A stretch of DNA of 64,000 nucleotides, taken from the NCBI GenBank assembly GCA_013388845.1, contig JACAEN010000032.1:37693-101692 (forward strand), read 5' to 3'. A model generated the notes under the pieces. It saw only the letters and a program-made list of their open reading frames with translations, did not search any database and was not told the DNA's origin. The position numbers were made by a program, and so were the translations under genes. Origin of the DNA: Chloroflexota bacterium (GTDB taxonomy: Bacteria > Chloroflexota > Dehalococcoidia > GIF9 > AB-539-J10). This document shows positions 39,940 through 50,300 of this stretch, in pieces; position 1 is the first letter of the stretch, and every line of letters begins with the position of its first letter.

Positions 39940-40214
39940 TCATTTCACCTCCACAGTTCTTTTAAGCAAGGTTCTCTCCAAATCCGTTGGCTACTCATCG
40001 GGCACAAGCCCAGTCCGCCGAGTAATTGTAATTATAGCACTTGCCGAAGAATTGCTTGTAGTGCTAGTTATTTCGTTGTTGGGAGTGTCCGTATCAGCAG
40101 TAACATCACTTAAACCCAACAGTTGACAGTTATGATTCAAATCGCGGTCCTTGACAGGTATGAGAGATTGAGGCAAAATCGCTAAATAAGCTTAGCAGAA
40201 AGGCAGTAACTGTT

Positions 40215-41870
40215 ATGAAAAGTGAAGAAAAATTTGAAACATTTTTTTGGGAAGGTATAAGTCCCACACTTGGCTTTGCTCCTCGATACCCAGGATACAA
40301 ACCACGTGCAAAGGTCGATAGAGAAAGGGGAATAATTTGTGAATATGATGTCGCCGTGAACATGCGTGACGGCATAAAGATATATAGTGATATCTTTCGC
40401 CCAGAGAAAGAGGGGAGGTACCCAGCTCTTATCGCATGGGGCCCCTATGGGAAACATACTCCGTTTAGTGACGCGTCTCATCCAGCAAGTGGTGTAGCTC
40501 CTTCTGATATGTCTGAGTACTGTGCCTTTGAAGCACCTGATCCTGTCTACTGGTGCCCTCATGGCTATGTTATTATCAATGTAGACCCACGTGGGGCTTG
40601 GGGTTCTGAAGGAGTTCTAACATTCATGACTGAGCAAGAAGCAGAGGATTGTTACGATTTAATTGAATGGGTCGCCAAACAACCATGGAGTAACGGCAAA
40701 GTTGGTATGGCTGGAGTCTCATATTTGGCTTGGACCCAATGGAGAGTGGCAGCACTCAATCCACCGCACCTAGCAGCAATTAGCCCATGGGAGGGGGTGA
40801 GCGATTTTTACCGCGAGTTTGCCTTTCATGGAGGCATTCCAAGTAACCTTTTCTTGTGGCTTTTAGCGAGAGAGGCTTTTTGTTGCTCAAACTCAAGACG
40901 AGTAGAAGATTTGGTAAGAATGGCTAAGGAACACCCCCTTTTTGATGACTATTGGGCTAGCAAGAATGCTGATCTCACAAGGATAACTGTGCCAGCCTTT
41001 ATTGTGGCGAGCTGGTCAGATCACGGTCTGCATACACGCGGGACACTTGAAGCATTTAAGAAGATAGCCTCTACAGATAAATATCTTTTAATTCATGGCA
41101 GGAAAAAATGGCAATTCTTTCGCCAAATGGTAGATTTACAGAAACAATTTTTCGATAGATACTTGAAAGGCGTTGATAATAATGAAGTAAAGTATTGGCC
41201 TAAGGTCAGGCTGGAGGTGAGGGAACGGTATTACTTTGGAAATTTCAGAAGTGAAAATGAATGGCCATTAGCTCGAACCCAATATACAAAATTATTTTTG
41301 AATGCAGATGGGACACTCACAAATAACCCGCCTAAAAAAGAGAACTCAATTTGTTATGATGCAAAAACTGGAACCACTCAGTTCGAATATAAGTTTAATG
41401 ACAAGACAGAGTTAACAGGATATATGAAGCTGAAACTTTGGGTACAGGCAAAGGGTAGTGATGACATAGATTTATTTATAGCAATAGAGAAATATGATCG
41501 TGCTGGTGATTTTGTGAGGTTTCCGCACACTGTTCTAATGTATGACTATGCTCCAGCAGCCCTTGGTTGGTTACGAGTTTCTCATCGTGAACTCGACGAG
41601 GAGAAATCGATGCCTTATCAGCCTGTCCTCAAGCACCAGCGAGAATTGAAGCTTAAGCTTGGCGAAATTGTTCCGATAGAGATCGAAATCTGGCCTTCAA
41701 GTATACTATTTGAGCGAGGAGAAAAATTAAGACTTGTGGTGCAAGGCAGAGATATCCTTACCTATGCAGCTTTTGGACATACTGAAACTGTAAACAAAGG
41801 TGAGCATATAATGTACATGGGTGGTAAATATGATTCTCATCTTCTTATGCCAGTCATTCCTATTGCTTAG
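40215..41870 (+). CDS. CocE/NonD-family serine hydrolase
   Basis: This 551-aa protein of the CocE/X-Pro dipeptidyl-peptidase family has an alpha/beta-hydrolase N-terminal domain. DGIKIYSDIFRP opens it, VDPRGAWGSEG follows, and GMAGVSYLAWTQW carries the nucleophilic Ser. A catalytic Asp is likely in VASWSDHGLHTRG and the His in LLIHGRKKWQF. The C-terminal jelly-roll domain (LWVQAKGSDDIDLFIAIEK) is typical. No signal peptide is seen. Substrates are esters or amides, not predictable here. A hairpin at 41963-41989 may end the transcript. Confidence 0.85.
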   Translation: MKSEEKFETFFWEGISPTLGFAPRYPGYKPRAKVDRERGIICEYDVAVNMRDGIKIYSDIFRPEKEGRYPALIAWGPYGKHTPFSDASHPASGVAPSDMSEYCAFEAPDPVYWCPHGYVIINVDPRGAWGSEGVLTFMTEQEAEDCYDLIEWVAKQPWSNGKVGMAGVSYLAWTQWRVAALNPPHLAAISPWEGVSDFYREFAFHGGIPSNLFLWLLAREAFCCSNSRRVEDLVRMAKEHPLFDDYWASKNADLTRITVPAFIVASWSDHGLHTRGTLEAFKKIASTDKYLLIHGRKKWQFFRQMVDLQKQFFDRYLKGVDNNEVKYWPKVRLEVRERYYFGNFRSENEWPLARTQYTKLFLNADGTLTNNPPKKENSICYDAKTGTTQFEYKFNDKTELTGYMKLKLWVQAKGSDDIDLFIAIEKYDRAGDFVRFPHTVLMYDYAPAALGWLRVSHRELDEEKSMPYQPVLKHQRELKLKLGEIVPIEIEIWPSSILFERGEKLRLVVQGRDILTYAAFGHTETVNKGEHIMYMGGKYDSHLLMPVIPIA

Positions 41871-41962
41871 GAGTCTAGCTTGATATGTCAAGGGCTAGAT
41901 AATGGGCCTGCTGAAAAAGTCAGCACTGTGCAATAGCTAAATCTTCCCGAAAAGCATGATAG

Positions 41963-41989
41963 GAGAGCCAAGGTTGAGCTTTGGCTCTC
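41963..41989 (+). terminator. Stem-loop after the CocE-like gene
   Basis: A 9-bp stem pairs GAGAGCCAA with TTGGCTCTC around a 9-nt loop. The following ATTTAT is only weakly T-rich, so it could be a poor terminator. Confidence 0.5.
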
Positions 41990-42051
41990 GATTTATGTTG
42001 ATCTTGCTTTGGGTAGTTGGCTAAATAGAGCTAAGCTGGTTATAGCTGCTT

Positions 42052-42060
42052 TGGTATAAT
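42052..42060 (+). promoter_or_regulatory. Extended -10 promoter at the comEC start
   Basis: TGGTATAAT is a consensus extended -10 element. Transcription would begin about 7 nt downstream, at 42067, exactly the GTG start of comEC. This implies a leaderless message. No Shine-Dalgarno is present. Confidence 0.5.
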
Positions 42061-42066
42061 GCAGAT

Positions 42067-44496
42067 GTGTGGCTTCTCTATGTTAGCTGTGCCTGGGTGG
42101 CTGGGATATTCCTGGGTTCCATGGTTAGCCTCCCTTTGCTTGCCCTCGCCTGCGGACTTACCCCGTTCGCGATTATACCATTCCTCCCCGGCAGGAAGAA
42201 GCCCTTAATAGTAGCCGGGTTATGCCTCTTGGCCTTCTTCGGCAGCGGGCTTCGCTTCTCATCAAGCTTGCCTCCGGTAGACGAGCATTCCCTTTGCTTT
42301 TATAACGACAAAGGAATCGTGGAGATTCAGGGTATGGTGGCAGAGGACCCTGACATCCGAGATAGATATTGCCTGCTGACATTTTCCGCCCGCGAAATAA
42401 CTGTCAATGGCAAAAATGAAAAGGTATCAGGAACCGCCTTAATCCGAGTGCCCCGATACCCCGCCTACCAATATGGCGATGTGCTCAAGGTGACTGGCGA
42501 GCTACAGACTCCGTCCCAATCCGGGGACTTCGACTATAAAAGCTATCTGGCTCACCAGGGAATTTACTCCATCGTTTACTATCCTAAGATAGAACTTCTA
42601 AGCCAGGGCGAGGGCATCAAACCTTTGCAGTGGATTTACTCTTTGAGACAGCGCCTCTCTGCTTCCCTAGCCAGAGCCTTGCCTGAGCCCCAAAGCTCAT
42701 TAGCTCAGGGTATTTTGCTGGGCTTGAGAGGCAACATACCTGACTCCCTCAACAAAGCCCTTTCCAGGACGGGGACAGCACATATATTAGCCATCTCCGG
42801 CATGAATATCAGCATCATCATTGCCATGTTTCTCAGCTTCGGCATCCTGCTCTTTGGCCGGCAACGTTCCCTATATACCTGGCTGGCTCTGGCGTTTACA
42901 TGGCTTTATACCCTGCTCGCCGGGATGAATCCGCCGATAATTCGGGCAGCAATCATGGGCAGCCTGTTTATAATAGCTGAATATCTGGGGAGGCAGCAAA
43001 ACGCCATCATTGCCCTAGCTTTCGCCGCCGCCGTGATGGTGGGAATCGAGCCCGGTCTCTTATGGACAATCTCCTTTCAACTCAGCTTTTTGGCCATGGC
43101 CGGGCTTATTTTCTTCTATCCATATTTTCAGGCTTGGGGAAGGAAAGGCGTTGCTCGCTTATTTGAGAACAGGGAGAAGATTGTACCCACAGCCAGTATA
43201 ATAACCGACGGTTTTGCTGCCAGTTTGGCAGCTGTCGTGGCAACCTGGCCGGTTATAGCTTATAACTTTGGTATAGTCTCCTTAGTCGGCTTGCCAGCAA
43301 CTTTCTTCTCTCTGCCTGACTTGCCCGTCATCATAGTCACAGCAGCCCTAGTCGCCTTCGCAGGACTGCTCGCCCCACTCATAGCCCAAATACTGGGCTG
43401 GCTAGCCTGGCTTTTCCTCAGCTATCTCGTTTTTCTGGTTCAGGGCTTTGACGCCCTGCCACATTCTTCGTTCGCGGTGAGCAGTGTTTCCGCCTGCCAT
43501 GTCTGGGGGTACTATGCTATATTGGCGGGAGTCTTAGCATCCCTCAAACACAGAAAACAGTTGGCTGATTTCTTTTCCAGGTTGACTTCCAGAATAAAGA
43601 AAGAGGCTGAAGGCATTCCCAAACCTCGCCTTCGTTTTTCTCCGAAATGGCTTATCCTTCCCCTTTTGGTAGTAGCTATCCTGATGTGGTCTGTGGCTCT
43701 GACCATGCCCGATGGCAAGCTTCATGTCAGCTTTCTCGATGTCGGACAGGGAGACGCCATCGCAATTCGCTTGCCCAATGGTCAGGACATGCTCATTGAT
43801 GGCGGGCCTGACTCACAGAAAATAAGTCTGGAACTGAGCAAGAAGCTGCCCTTCTGGGATAGGACCATAGACCTCATCGTTTGTACTCAACCTCAGGCTG
43901 ACCACATCACAGGCCTGGTGGATGTCCTTCAGAGATACCATGTGAAGCAGGTGCTTGAGCCCGGAGTATCGTACAACTCCTCTATTTACCAGGAGTGGCT
44001 CAGGCTTATTGAAGATAAAGGAATCAAATATAATATAGCCCGGGCCGGGCAGGAGATTGATTTGGGCAACGGAATCGAGATGAAAGTGCTAAATCCGCCG
44101 GAAAGCTTATGGGAGAGGACCAGCGACGATGTGGATAACAATGGGGTTGTGCTGAGGCTGACCTGGGGCCAGGTTAGTTTCCTGTTTACTGCCGACATCA
44201 GAGAAGATGTTGAATTCGAGCTTATCGGGCAGCGAGCCAATTTAAGAAGCACTGTGCTTAAGGTCGCCCATCATGGCAGCGAGACATCCACTTCTCAGCA
44301 GTTTCTAGCCGCGGTCGACCCTGAAGTGGCGGTGATTTGCGTGGGAGAAGACAACCCCTTTGGCCATCCCAGCCCTGAGGTGGTGGAGAGATTGACTGAC
44401 AGGCTGGGCGAGGACAATGTTTATCGCACAGATGAGGATGGCACGGTCGAGTTCATTACCGATGGGGAGAAGCTATGGGTGAAGATAGACAGCTAG
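42067..44496 (+). CDS. comEC: DNA uptake channel ComEC/Rec2 with altered MBL site
   Basis: This 809-aa protein forms the inner membrane channel for transforming DNA. An N-terminal OB-like DUF4131 domain (residues ~20-180) precedes the competence domain, with ILLGLRGNIPDSLNKALSRTG, AISGMNISIII and NPPIIRAAIMG. About ten helices follow. The C-terminal metallo-beta-lactamase domain starts at LHVSFLDVGQGDAIAIRLP. Its metal motif, normally HxHxDH, reads QPQADH here, so two ligand His are Gln; the later VAHHGSETSTS and GHPSPEV are normal. Nuclease activity may be changed or lost. comEA lies 4.4 kb upstream. Confidence 0.92.
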   Translation: MWLLYVSCAWVAGIFLGSMVSLPLLALACGLTPFAIIPFLPGRKKPLIVAGLCLLAFFGSGLRFSSSLPPVDEHSLCFYNDKGIVEIQGMVAEDPDIRDRYCLLTFSAREITVNGKNEKVSGTALIRVPRYPAYQYGDVLKVTGELQTPSQSGDFDYKSYLAHQGIYSIVYYPKIELLSQGEGIKPLQWIYSLRQRLSASLARALPEPQSSLAQGILLGLRGNIPDSLNKALSRTGTAHILAISGMNISIIIAMFLSFGILLFGRQRSLYTWLALAFTWLYTLLAGMNPPIIRAAIMGSLFIIAEYLGRQQNAIIALAFAAAVMVGIEPGLLWTISFQLSFLAMAGLIFFYPYFQAWGRKGVARLFENREKIVPTASIITDGFAASLAAVVATWPVIAYNFGIVSLVGLPATFFSLPDLPVIIVTAALVAFAGLLAPLIAQILGWLAWLFLSYLVFLVQGFDALPHSSFAVSSVSACHVWGYYAILAGVLASLKHRKQLADFFSRLTSRIKKEAEGIPKPRLRFSPKWLILPLLVVAILMWSVALTMPDGKLHVSFLDVGQGDAIAIRLPNGQDMLIDGGPDSQKISLELSKKLPFWDRTIDLIVCTQPQADHITGLVDVLQRYHVKQVLEPGVSYNSSIYQEWLRLIEDKGIKYNIARAGQEIDLGNGIEMKVLNPPESLWERTSDDVDNNGVVLRLTWGQVSFLFTADIREDVEFELIGQRANLRSTVLKVAHHGSETSTSQQFLAAVDPEVAVICVGEDNPFGHPSPEVVERLTDRLGEDNVYRTDEDGTVEFITDGEKLWVKIDS

Positions 44497-44571
44497 GGAA
44501 TTTGCTCGGCGCCAAGCGACGGCCACACCCTCGGCACAGGTCATCCCAGCGGGGTGTGACGACGCCGTGGC

Positions 44572-45675
44572 TTAGACAAGTATTTTCCCGTCCCTAAGGA
44601 AGAGAGTGCCATCTACACGGACTTCTCCACCGTCCCGGAGGTCACAGACCATATCCCAATGGATGGCGGACTTATTCTTGCTCCCTGACTCGGGATAACC
44701 CTTGCCCAGAGCCAGGTGGATAGTCCCGCCAATCTTTTCATCGAACAGAGTATTCTTGGTGAATCGCTGGATGCCGGGATTGGTGCCGAAGGCAAACTCG
44801 CCCACATAGCGTGCACCCTCGTCAGTCTCCAGCATCTTCAACAAGAACTGCTCATTCTTAGCTGCCGTGGCCTTGATAACCTTCCCATCCTTGAACCACA
44901 GCCGGACATCCTCAATTTCGCGACCATAAGCACAGGCAGGATAAGTGTATCTGATATGCCCGTTAACGCTATCCTCGATGGGCCCAGTGAATATCTCTCC
45001 GTCGGGAAAGTTCTCATGTCCGTCGCAATTCTCCCACCTCCGTCCTGTCACCTGAAGCTTAAGGCCGGTATCGGGGCCAACCACATGGATTTCCCTAGCC
45101 TTGTTCAACCAATCAACAATGCGCTGCTGCCCTTCAGAGATTCTCCTCCAGGCTTTGATTGGGTCAGGCTCATGAACCAGGCAAGCCTTATAGACGAAAT
45201 CTTCGAACTCGCGGAGCGACATTTCTGCATCCTGAGCGAAGGCCTGGGTCGGATAGAGAGTCCCAGTCCACCGTAGCTCCTTCTTGGCCGCCCGCTCGAG
45301 CAATCGATCGGAGAGAGGACGCATCGCCACTGCCCGGCGCGACTGTTTGGCCGGGTCAGCATTCGTGAGCCGCTTGGTGTTCGCATTCGTCCAGATGCCG
45401 ATGGTCGCGTCAATTTGCTCAATCACATCCTTCAGAAATGGCGGGACGTAATCAAGCTGGGCATCGCTGGCATAGGCGTACAAGAGCTCCTCTGCCTCTT
45501 CCAGTTCAAGCTGGAGAAATGGATGGGCACCGCGTTCCAGAACCTTTTGATATACAGCCAGAATCAACGGCGCACCCTCAGGGTCACCGGTGATCCGAAC
45601 CAGTTGATTCGGTTGCACTTCTACAGAATAATCGACCAGAATCTTAGCTACAGTCTCGACTCTTGAGTCTGCCAT
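44572..45675 (-). CDS. M29-family aminopeptidase
   Basis: This 367-aa member of peptidase family M29 (AmpS/PepS/thermophilic aminopeptidase T) is a metal-dependent cytoplasmic aminopeptidase. The metal and catalytic residues fall in FPDGEIFTGPIEDSVNGHIRY, EFAFGTNPGI, FDEKIGGTIHLALGKGYPE and SAIHWDMVCD. The length is slightly below the usual ~400. AAAGGAGG lies just before the ATG at 45675. The gene stands alone. Confidence 0.9.
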   Translation of the reverse strand: MADSRVETVAKILVDYSVEVQPNQLVRITGDPEGAPLILAVYQKVLERGAHPFLQLELEEAEELLYAYASDAQLDYVPPFLKDVIEQIDATIGIWTNANTKRLTNADPAKQSRRAVAMRPLSDRLLERAAKKELRWTGTLYPTQAFAQDAEMSLREFEDFVYKACLVHEPDPIKAWRRISEGQQRIVDWLNKAREIHVVGPDTGLKLQVTGRRWENCDGHENFPDGEIFTGPIEDSVNGHIRYTYPACAYGREIEDVRLWFKDGKVIKATAAKNEQFLLKMLETDEGARYVGEFAFGTNPGIQRFTKNTLFDEKIGGTIHLALGKGYPESGSKNKSAIHWDMVCDLRDGGEVRVDGTLFLRDGKILV

Positions 45676-45968
45676 TTGGCCTCCTTTGATTTTGTAATCG
45701 CAGAACGCGCGGGCAGTCTAGCAGGCACTGTCCAAGTAGTCAAATAGCCAATATCCATCGCACAGATGATACTGGGGTCGTCAAGTCGGTTGGCGATGGA
45801 GAGAAGCCGGAGCTCAACGTGAGCGAGCAAGAATTCGTCGCCAAACAACTACAGTACACTGACGTTCCCATTTTTTTGTGGCTTGCCTGAATGACTCAAT
45901 TGGGGTATTCTTCTGCATTAGCATTACACCTCAGCAGAGTGAACAAGCAAGATACAGACAGTGTAAAA

Positions 45969-47048
45969 ATGGTTGATTTAGATAATGCCTCTGTGTACCG
46001 GCAATTTGATAAATCAGGAATGCTGCTCGGGCATCTGCACGCATTTCCTGAGCAATGCCAGAAGGCCTGGGAAAAGGTCCTGAAGTTTGAGCTCCCTCAC
46101 GAATATACAAAAATATCCAATGTCGTTATCGTAGGGATGGGAGGCTCGGCTATCGGCGGCGATATCGTGCGTCGGCTGGCTCTGGTTGAAAGCAAAGTGC
46201 CTGTCTGGGTACATCGTGACTATGGTCTTCCGGCATTTGTTGACGAGCGCACCCTGGTTATTGCCTCAAGTTATTCAGGGAATACTGAAGAAACCCTGTC
46301 CGCGTTCACTAAGTCGCTGGAAACCCCGTGCAAAAAGCTGGTCATTACCTCAGGCGGCAAACTTAAGGAGCTAGCGGACAGTAAAGGCATCCCTGTCTTC
46401 GTGGTGGACTACCAGGCGCCTCCCAGAGCTGCCTTCCCCCACAATTTTATTCCCCTGGTGGGCATCTTTCGCAAGCTTCGTCTGCTTGGAGGCATGCGGC
46501 CAGATTTGCGCGAGGCAGTAGACATTCTGAAGAAACTGTCCACAGAGTTAATGGAAACCACGCCCCTTGCTTCCAATCCCGCCAAGCAGCTCGCTGCGAA
46601 GCTATGCCGTCGTGTAGCAGTCATTTACGGAGCCGAGATGCTCTCAGAAGTAGCCCAGCGCTGGAAGACACAATTTAATGAGAACAGCAAAACTTGGGCT
46701 TTCTTTGAAAGCTTCCCTGAACTCAATCATAACGCCATAGTCGGTTACGAGTTTCCCACCGAGGCCAAACAAAGGATGTTCGTGTTCATGCTGCGCTCCC
46801 CCTCGCTCCAACCCCGCAGCCTGCTCCGCTACGAGGCTACCGCTAAACTGTTGGCTAGGGCAGGCATCGCCTACGAAATTGTGGAAGCTAGGGGGAAAAG
46901 CGTCCTGGCCCAGATGCTCAGCTTGATTCTCCTAGGCGATTATGTCAGTTTCTATCTGGCAATGCTCAACGAAATCGACCCAACTTCTACACATGCCATC
47001 ACCTTCGTCAAGCACTACCTCGCCCAATCCCCTATTTCAAGCGACTAA
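45969..47048 (+). CDS. Bifunctional phosphoglucose/phosphomannose isomerase
   Basis: I place the start at the ATG at 45969 (MVDLDNASVYRQFDKSGM), as in homologues, rather than 45891. The enzyme (359 aa) is the small archaeal-type PGI/PMI with two SIS domains. IVGMGGSAIGGDIVR is the first sugar-binding loop and VIASSYSGNTEETLSAF the phosphate-binding one. Catalytic Glu and His are in FNENSKTWAFFESFPELNHNAIVGYE. It interconverts glucose-6-P, mannose-6-P and fructose-6-P for glycolysis and sugar nucleotide supply. Confidence 0.9.
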   Translation: MVDLDNASVYRQFDKSGMLLGHLHAFPEQCQKAWEKVLKFELPHEYTKISNVVIVGMGGSAIGGDIVRRLALVESKVPVWVHRDYGLPAFVDERTLVIASSYSGNTEETLSAFTKSLETPCKKLVITSGGKLKELADSKGIPVFVVDYQAPPRAAFPHNFIPLVGIFRKLRLLGGMRPDLREAVDILKKLSTELMETTPLASNPAKQLAAKLCRRVAVIYGAEMLSEVAQRWKTQFNENSKTWAFFESFPELNHNAIVGYEFPTEAKQRMFVFMLRSPSLQPRSLLRYEATAKLLARAGIAYEIVEARGKSVLAQMLSLILLGDYVSFYLAMLNEIDPTSTHAITFVKHYLAQSPISSD

Positions 47049-47159
47049 GTTAGAGCGATGGAGCATAGCCAGTCGGGACGTATCTAGACCGTAGCGGCCC
47101 AATTTATTGGGCTTTGCAACAAGTAAGTTTAGACGCCAATTCCTCCTCTCAGCGCCTAT

Positions 47160-47280
47160 CTAAGATCCCTTCTCTTAAGATAAGAGGGGGTTAAGGGGAG
47201 TTACGACCCGACACCTTCCCCAGGAATCATAACTCTCTTTTGTCCCCCTTACCTTAAGGGGGAGAATATGGAAGGGGAGA
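47160..47280. repeat. Two inverted intergenic repeats after the PGI/PMI gene
   Basis: CTCTTAAGATAAGAGGGGGT with GGGGAGTTACGAC and then, inverted, CATAACTCTCTTTTGTCCCC with CTTACCTTAAGGGGGAG form a large palindrome between the convergent PGI/PMI and mfd genes. A CCCAATTTATTGGGCT element at 47099-47114 belongs to another family, also present at 55368-55383. Confidence 0.8.
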
Positions 47281-47309
47281 GGATTTTATGCGAGACTACG
47301 CGGAGGATT

Positions 47310-50300
47310 TCACGCGCAATTAGAGTTTAGTATCTCCTCCAGAATCACTTTCCACCTACCTCCCAAGAGCCTGGTGTCTAACCTGATTTGTGTGGAGCCT
47401 ATCTTGACTGCCGCACCAACGTAATTGCTCATAACTCCCCCTGCCCCTCTTATCTTAAGAGGGGAGACAACGGCCCGGGGCTTTATAACAATTTGTCTTC
47501 CCTGCATGGAAATAGAGCTTACCTGAGCCCTCGCAGCCAGCACCTTGATTTTCACAATGTACAGAAGATTTTCCACAGGCTCGAGCAAAGGACCGAATCT
47601 ATCCTGGAGTTCCTGAGCTAGCTCCTCCACTTCCTCGATATGCTCCACTTTGGCTAATCTGTGGTAAAGACTCAGTCGAGTATTCAGATTGGAGACATAC
47701 TCTTCTGGTATGTGGGCGTCTAAGGGCAAAGATATGCTGGGCAATTCCTCCGCTTCCCCGACAAGGACAGGCTTCTCCCTTACTTCGCCAGCCTGCTTAG
47801 CTTTCAACTCCTCTACCGCCTCAGCCAGCAACTGGCAATAAAGGTCAAAGCCCAGAGCCGCGATGTGCCCGCTTTGCTTAACGCCCAACAGATTGCCCGC
47901 GCCCCGAATCTCCAAGTCCTTCATAGCGATAGCAAATCCCGAACCCAGTTCGGTAGCCTCCAGGATAGTCCGGAGCCGCTTGTAAGCCTGAGGGGTTAGC
48001 TCCTTCCCCTCGTTAAAGAAGAAATAAGCATAAGCCTGGTTGATGCCGCGACCCACCCTGCCCCTCAACTGATAAAGCTGAGCCAAACCGAACCTGTCCG
48101 CCTGGTCGACAATCAGTGTGTTGACATTGGGCATATCCAGACCTAACTGGATAATCGTGGTGGTCACCAGTATGTCATACTTGCCAGCGATAAAATCGGT
48201 CATCACCTTTTCCAGTTGTTCTTCGGGCATCTGCCCGTGAGCTATGACAATTCGAGCTTCGGGCACTAAATCCTGTAGTTTCTTGGCAGCTAAAGCAATG
48301 CTTTGAACGCGGTTATGGACAAAGAACACCTGACCATTCCTCTCCAGTTCCCGCAATATCACCTGCCTCACTAAAGTGGCATCATAAGCCCCAACATAGG
48401 TCTTGACCGATAAACGGTCTTCAGGAGGCGTTCCCACGATGCTCATATCCCGTATTCCCGTTAAAGACATGTGCAGAGTGCGCGGGATAGGAGTAGCACT
48501 GAGAGCCAGGGTGTCCACTTCCTTCCGTATCTGCTTCAGCTTCTCCTTCTGCACCACACCAAACTGTTGTTCCTCATCGATGATGACCAGCCCCAAGTCT
48601 TTGAATGCAACATCTTTTTGCAACAGGCGATGAGTGCCAATGCATATATCTACAGTGCCCTGGGCTAAGCCTGCCAAGATTTCCCTTTCTTTTTCCGGTG
48701 GGCAAAAGCGGCTGAGCATTTCCACCCTGACGGGGAAGGTCTGCAACCTCTCGGTAAAGGTCAGGAAATGCTGCTGAGCCAGCACGGTGGTCGGCACCAG
48801 AATAGCAACTTGCTTATTATCCATAACCGCCTTGAAAGCTGCCCGCAAGGCTATCTCAGTCTTACCATAGCCCACATCGCCACAGATGAGCCGATCCATG
48901 GGCTTAGCCTTTTCCATGTCCTCTTTAACCGCCATGATGGCCTCAAGCTGGTCGGGTGTTTCCATATAAGGAAACGATGCCTCCAACTCCTGTTGCCATA
49001 ATGAATCTGCAGAGAAAGCGAAGCCGGGGGTTACCTCCCGAAGAGCATAAAGCTCAAGCAGCTCCTGAGCAATTTCCGCCACCGATTCTTTGACCCTGTT
49101 CTTGGTCCTCTGCCATTCCGGGGTTCTCAGACGACTCAGACGCGGCGGGTGGTCGCCGGCGCCAATATAGCGGCTGACGCGGTCTATCCGTTCCGTAGGC
49201 ACGTAAAGCCGGTCGCCGCCGGCATACTCCAAAACAAGGTATTCTCTCTCCGTGCTGTCGGAGGACATCCTAGCCAGACCGTGGAACCGGGCGATGCCAT
49301 GGTCAACGTGGACGACATAATCGCCAGGAGCTAATTGAGGCAGAAACCACTGGCGTGGTATCGGTCTCTTCCTGCCCGCCCGTGGCTGCTTCACAAAGCC
49401 AAACAGCTCAACATCGGTAATAAGGGTCAGTCTGTCATCCAGTAGCCAGCCTCCGTCCAGCGAGCCCTGAAGCAGGGTGATGGAACCGGGCGGCGGTATC
49501 TGCTCTATCTGTGATGTTGGCGAGGTGTGAATGTCCTCTTTCTGGAGAAGTTCCGCCAGACGATTTGCTTGATGGCTAACCACGACCACGCGCTGCCTCT
49601 GTGCCACCGCTTGCCTAGCTGATTTGAGGAACATTTCCAGTTGGCTGCCATAGCTCTCAACTCTGATGAAGGGCAAAGCCTGTCCCAGACTACTGGCAGC
49701 ATCCCACATTTCCAGCGCCAGACAATGCCTTTCCTTTATCTGCGACTCTAATTCCTGCCAGGTGAGGTAAGGAGAAGGAAAATCCTCAAGCAGTTCGCCT
49801 CTTTTCACCTTCGCGGCTCTTAATTCTTGAGCTTCCCCGTTTAGCCTGGTGACGGCGAGTTCAATTCCCGCCGGGTCATCGAGAACAAGCAAGGCTTCAC
49901 CGCCGAGGTAGTCAAGGATGCTGCCAGCCACCACTTCAGAGCTATCAGCCATGAGTATGAACTCTTTGGCCGGGGTGATGACCACCGAGGATACGGGACT
50001 GGTTGAGCGTTGACTTTCTGGGTCGAAGCATCTCAGGCTCTCTATTTGGTTGCCGAAGAACTCTATGCGCACTGGCAACTGGCTGCACGGGGGAAAGACA
50101 TCAACAATGCCGCCCCGCTTGCATATCTGCCCGGGCAGCTCGACAACATCCTCTGCCTCGTAGCCCAGGCTTTGCCATCGGCGCAGTAGCTCCAGAGGCT
50201 CAGCAACCATGCCCGGCTTTAAAACATGGCAAGCAGCCACAAAATCCCTTCCCGGCATGGTCTTGCTCATGATTGCCAGGGCTGAGGTCACTACCAAGGG

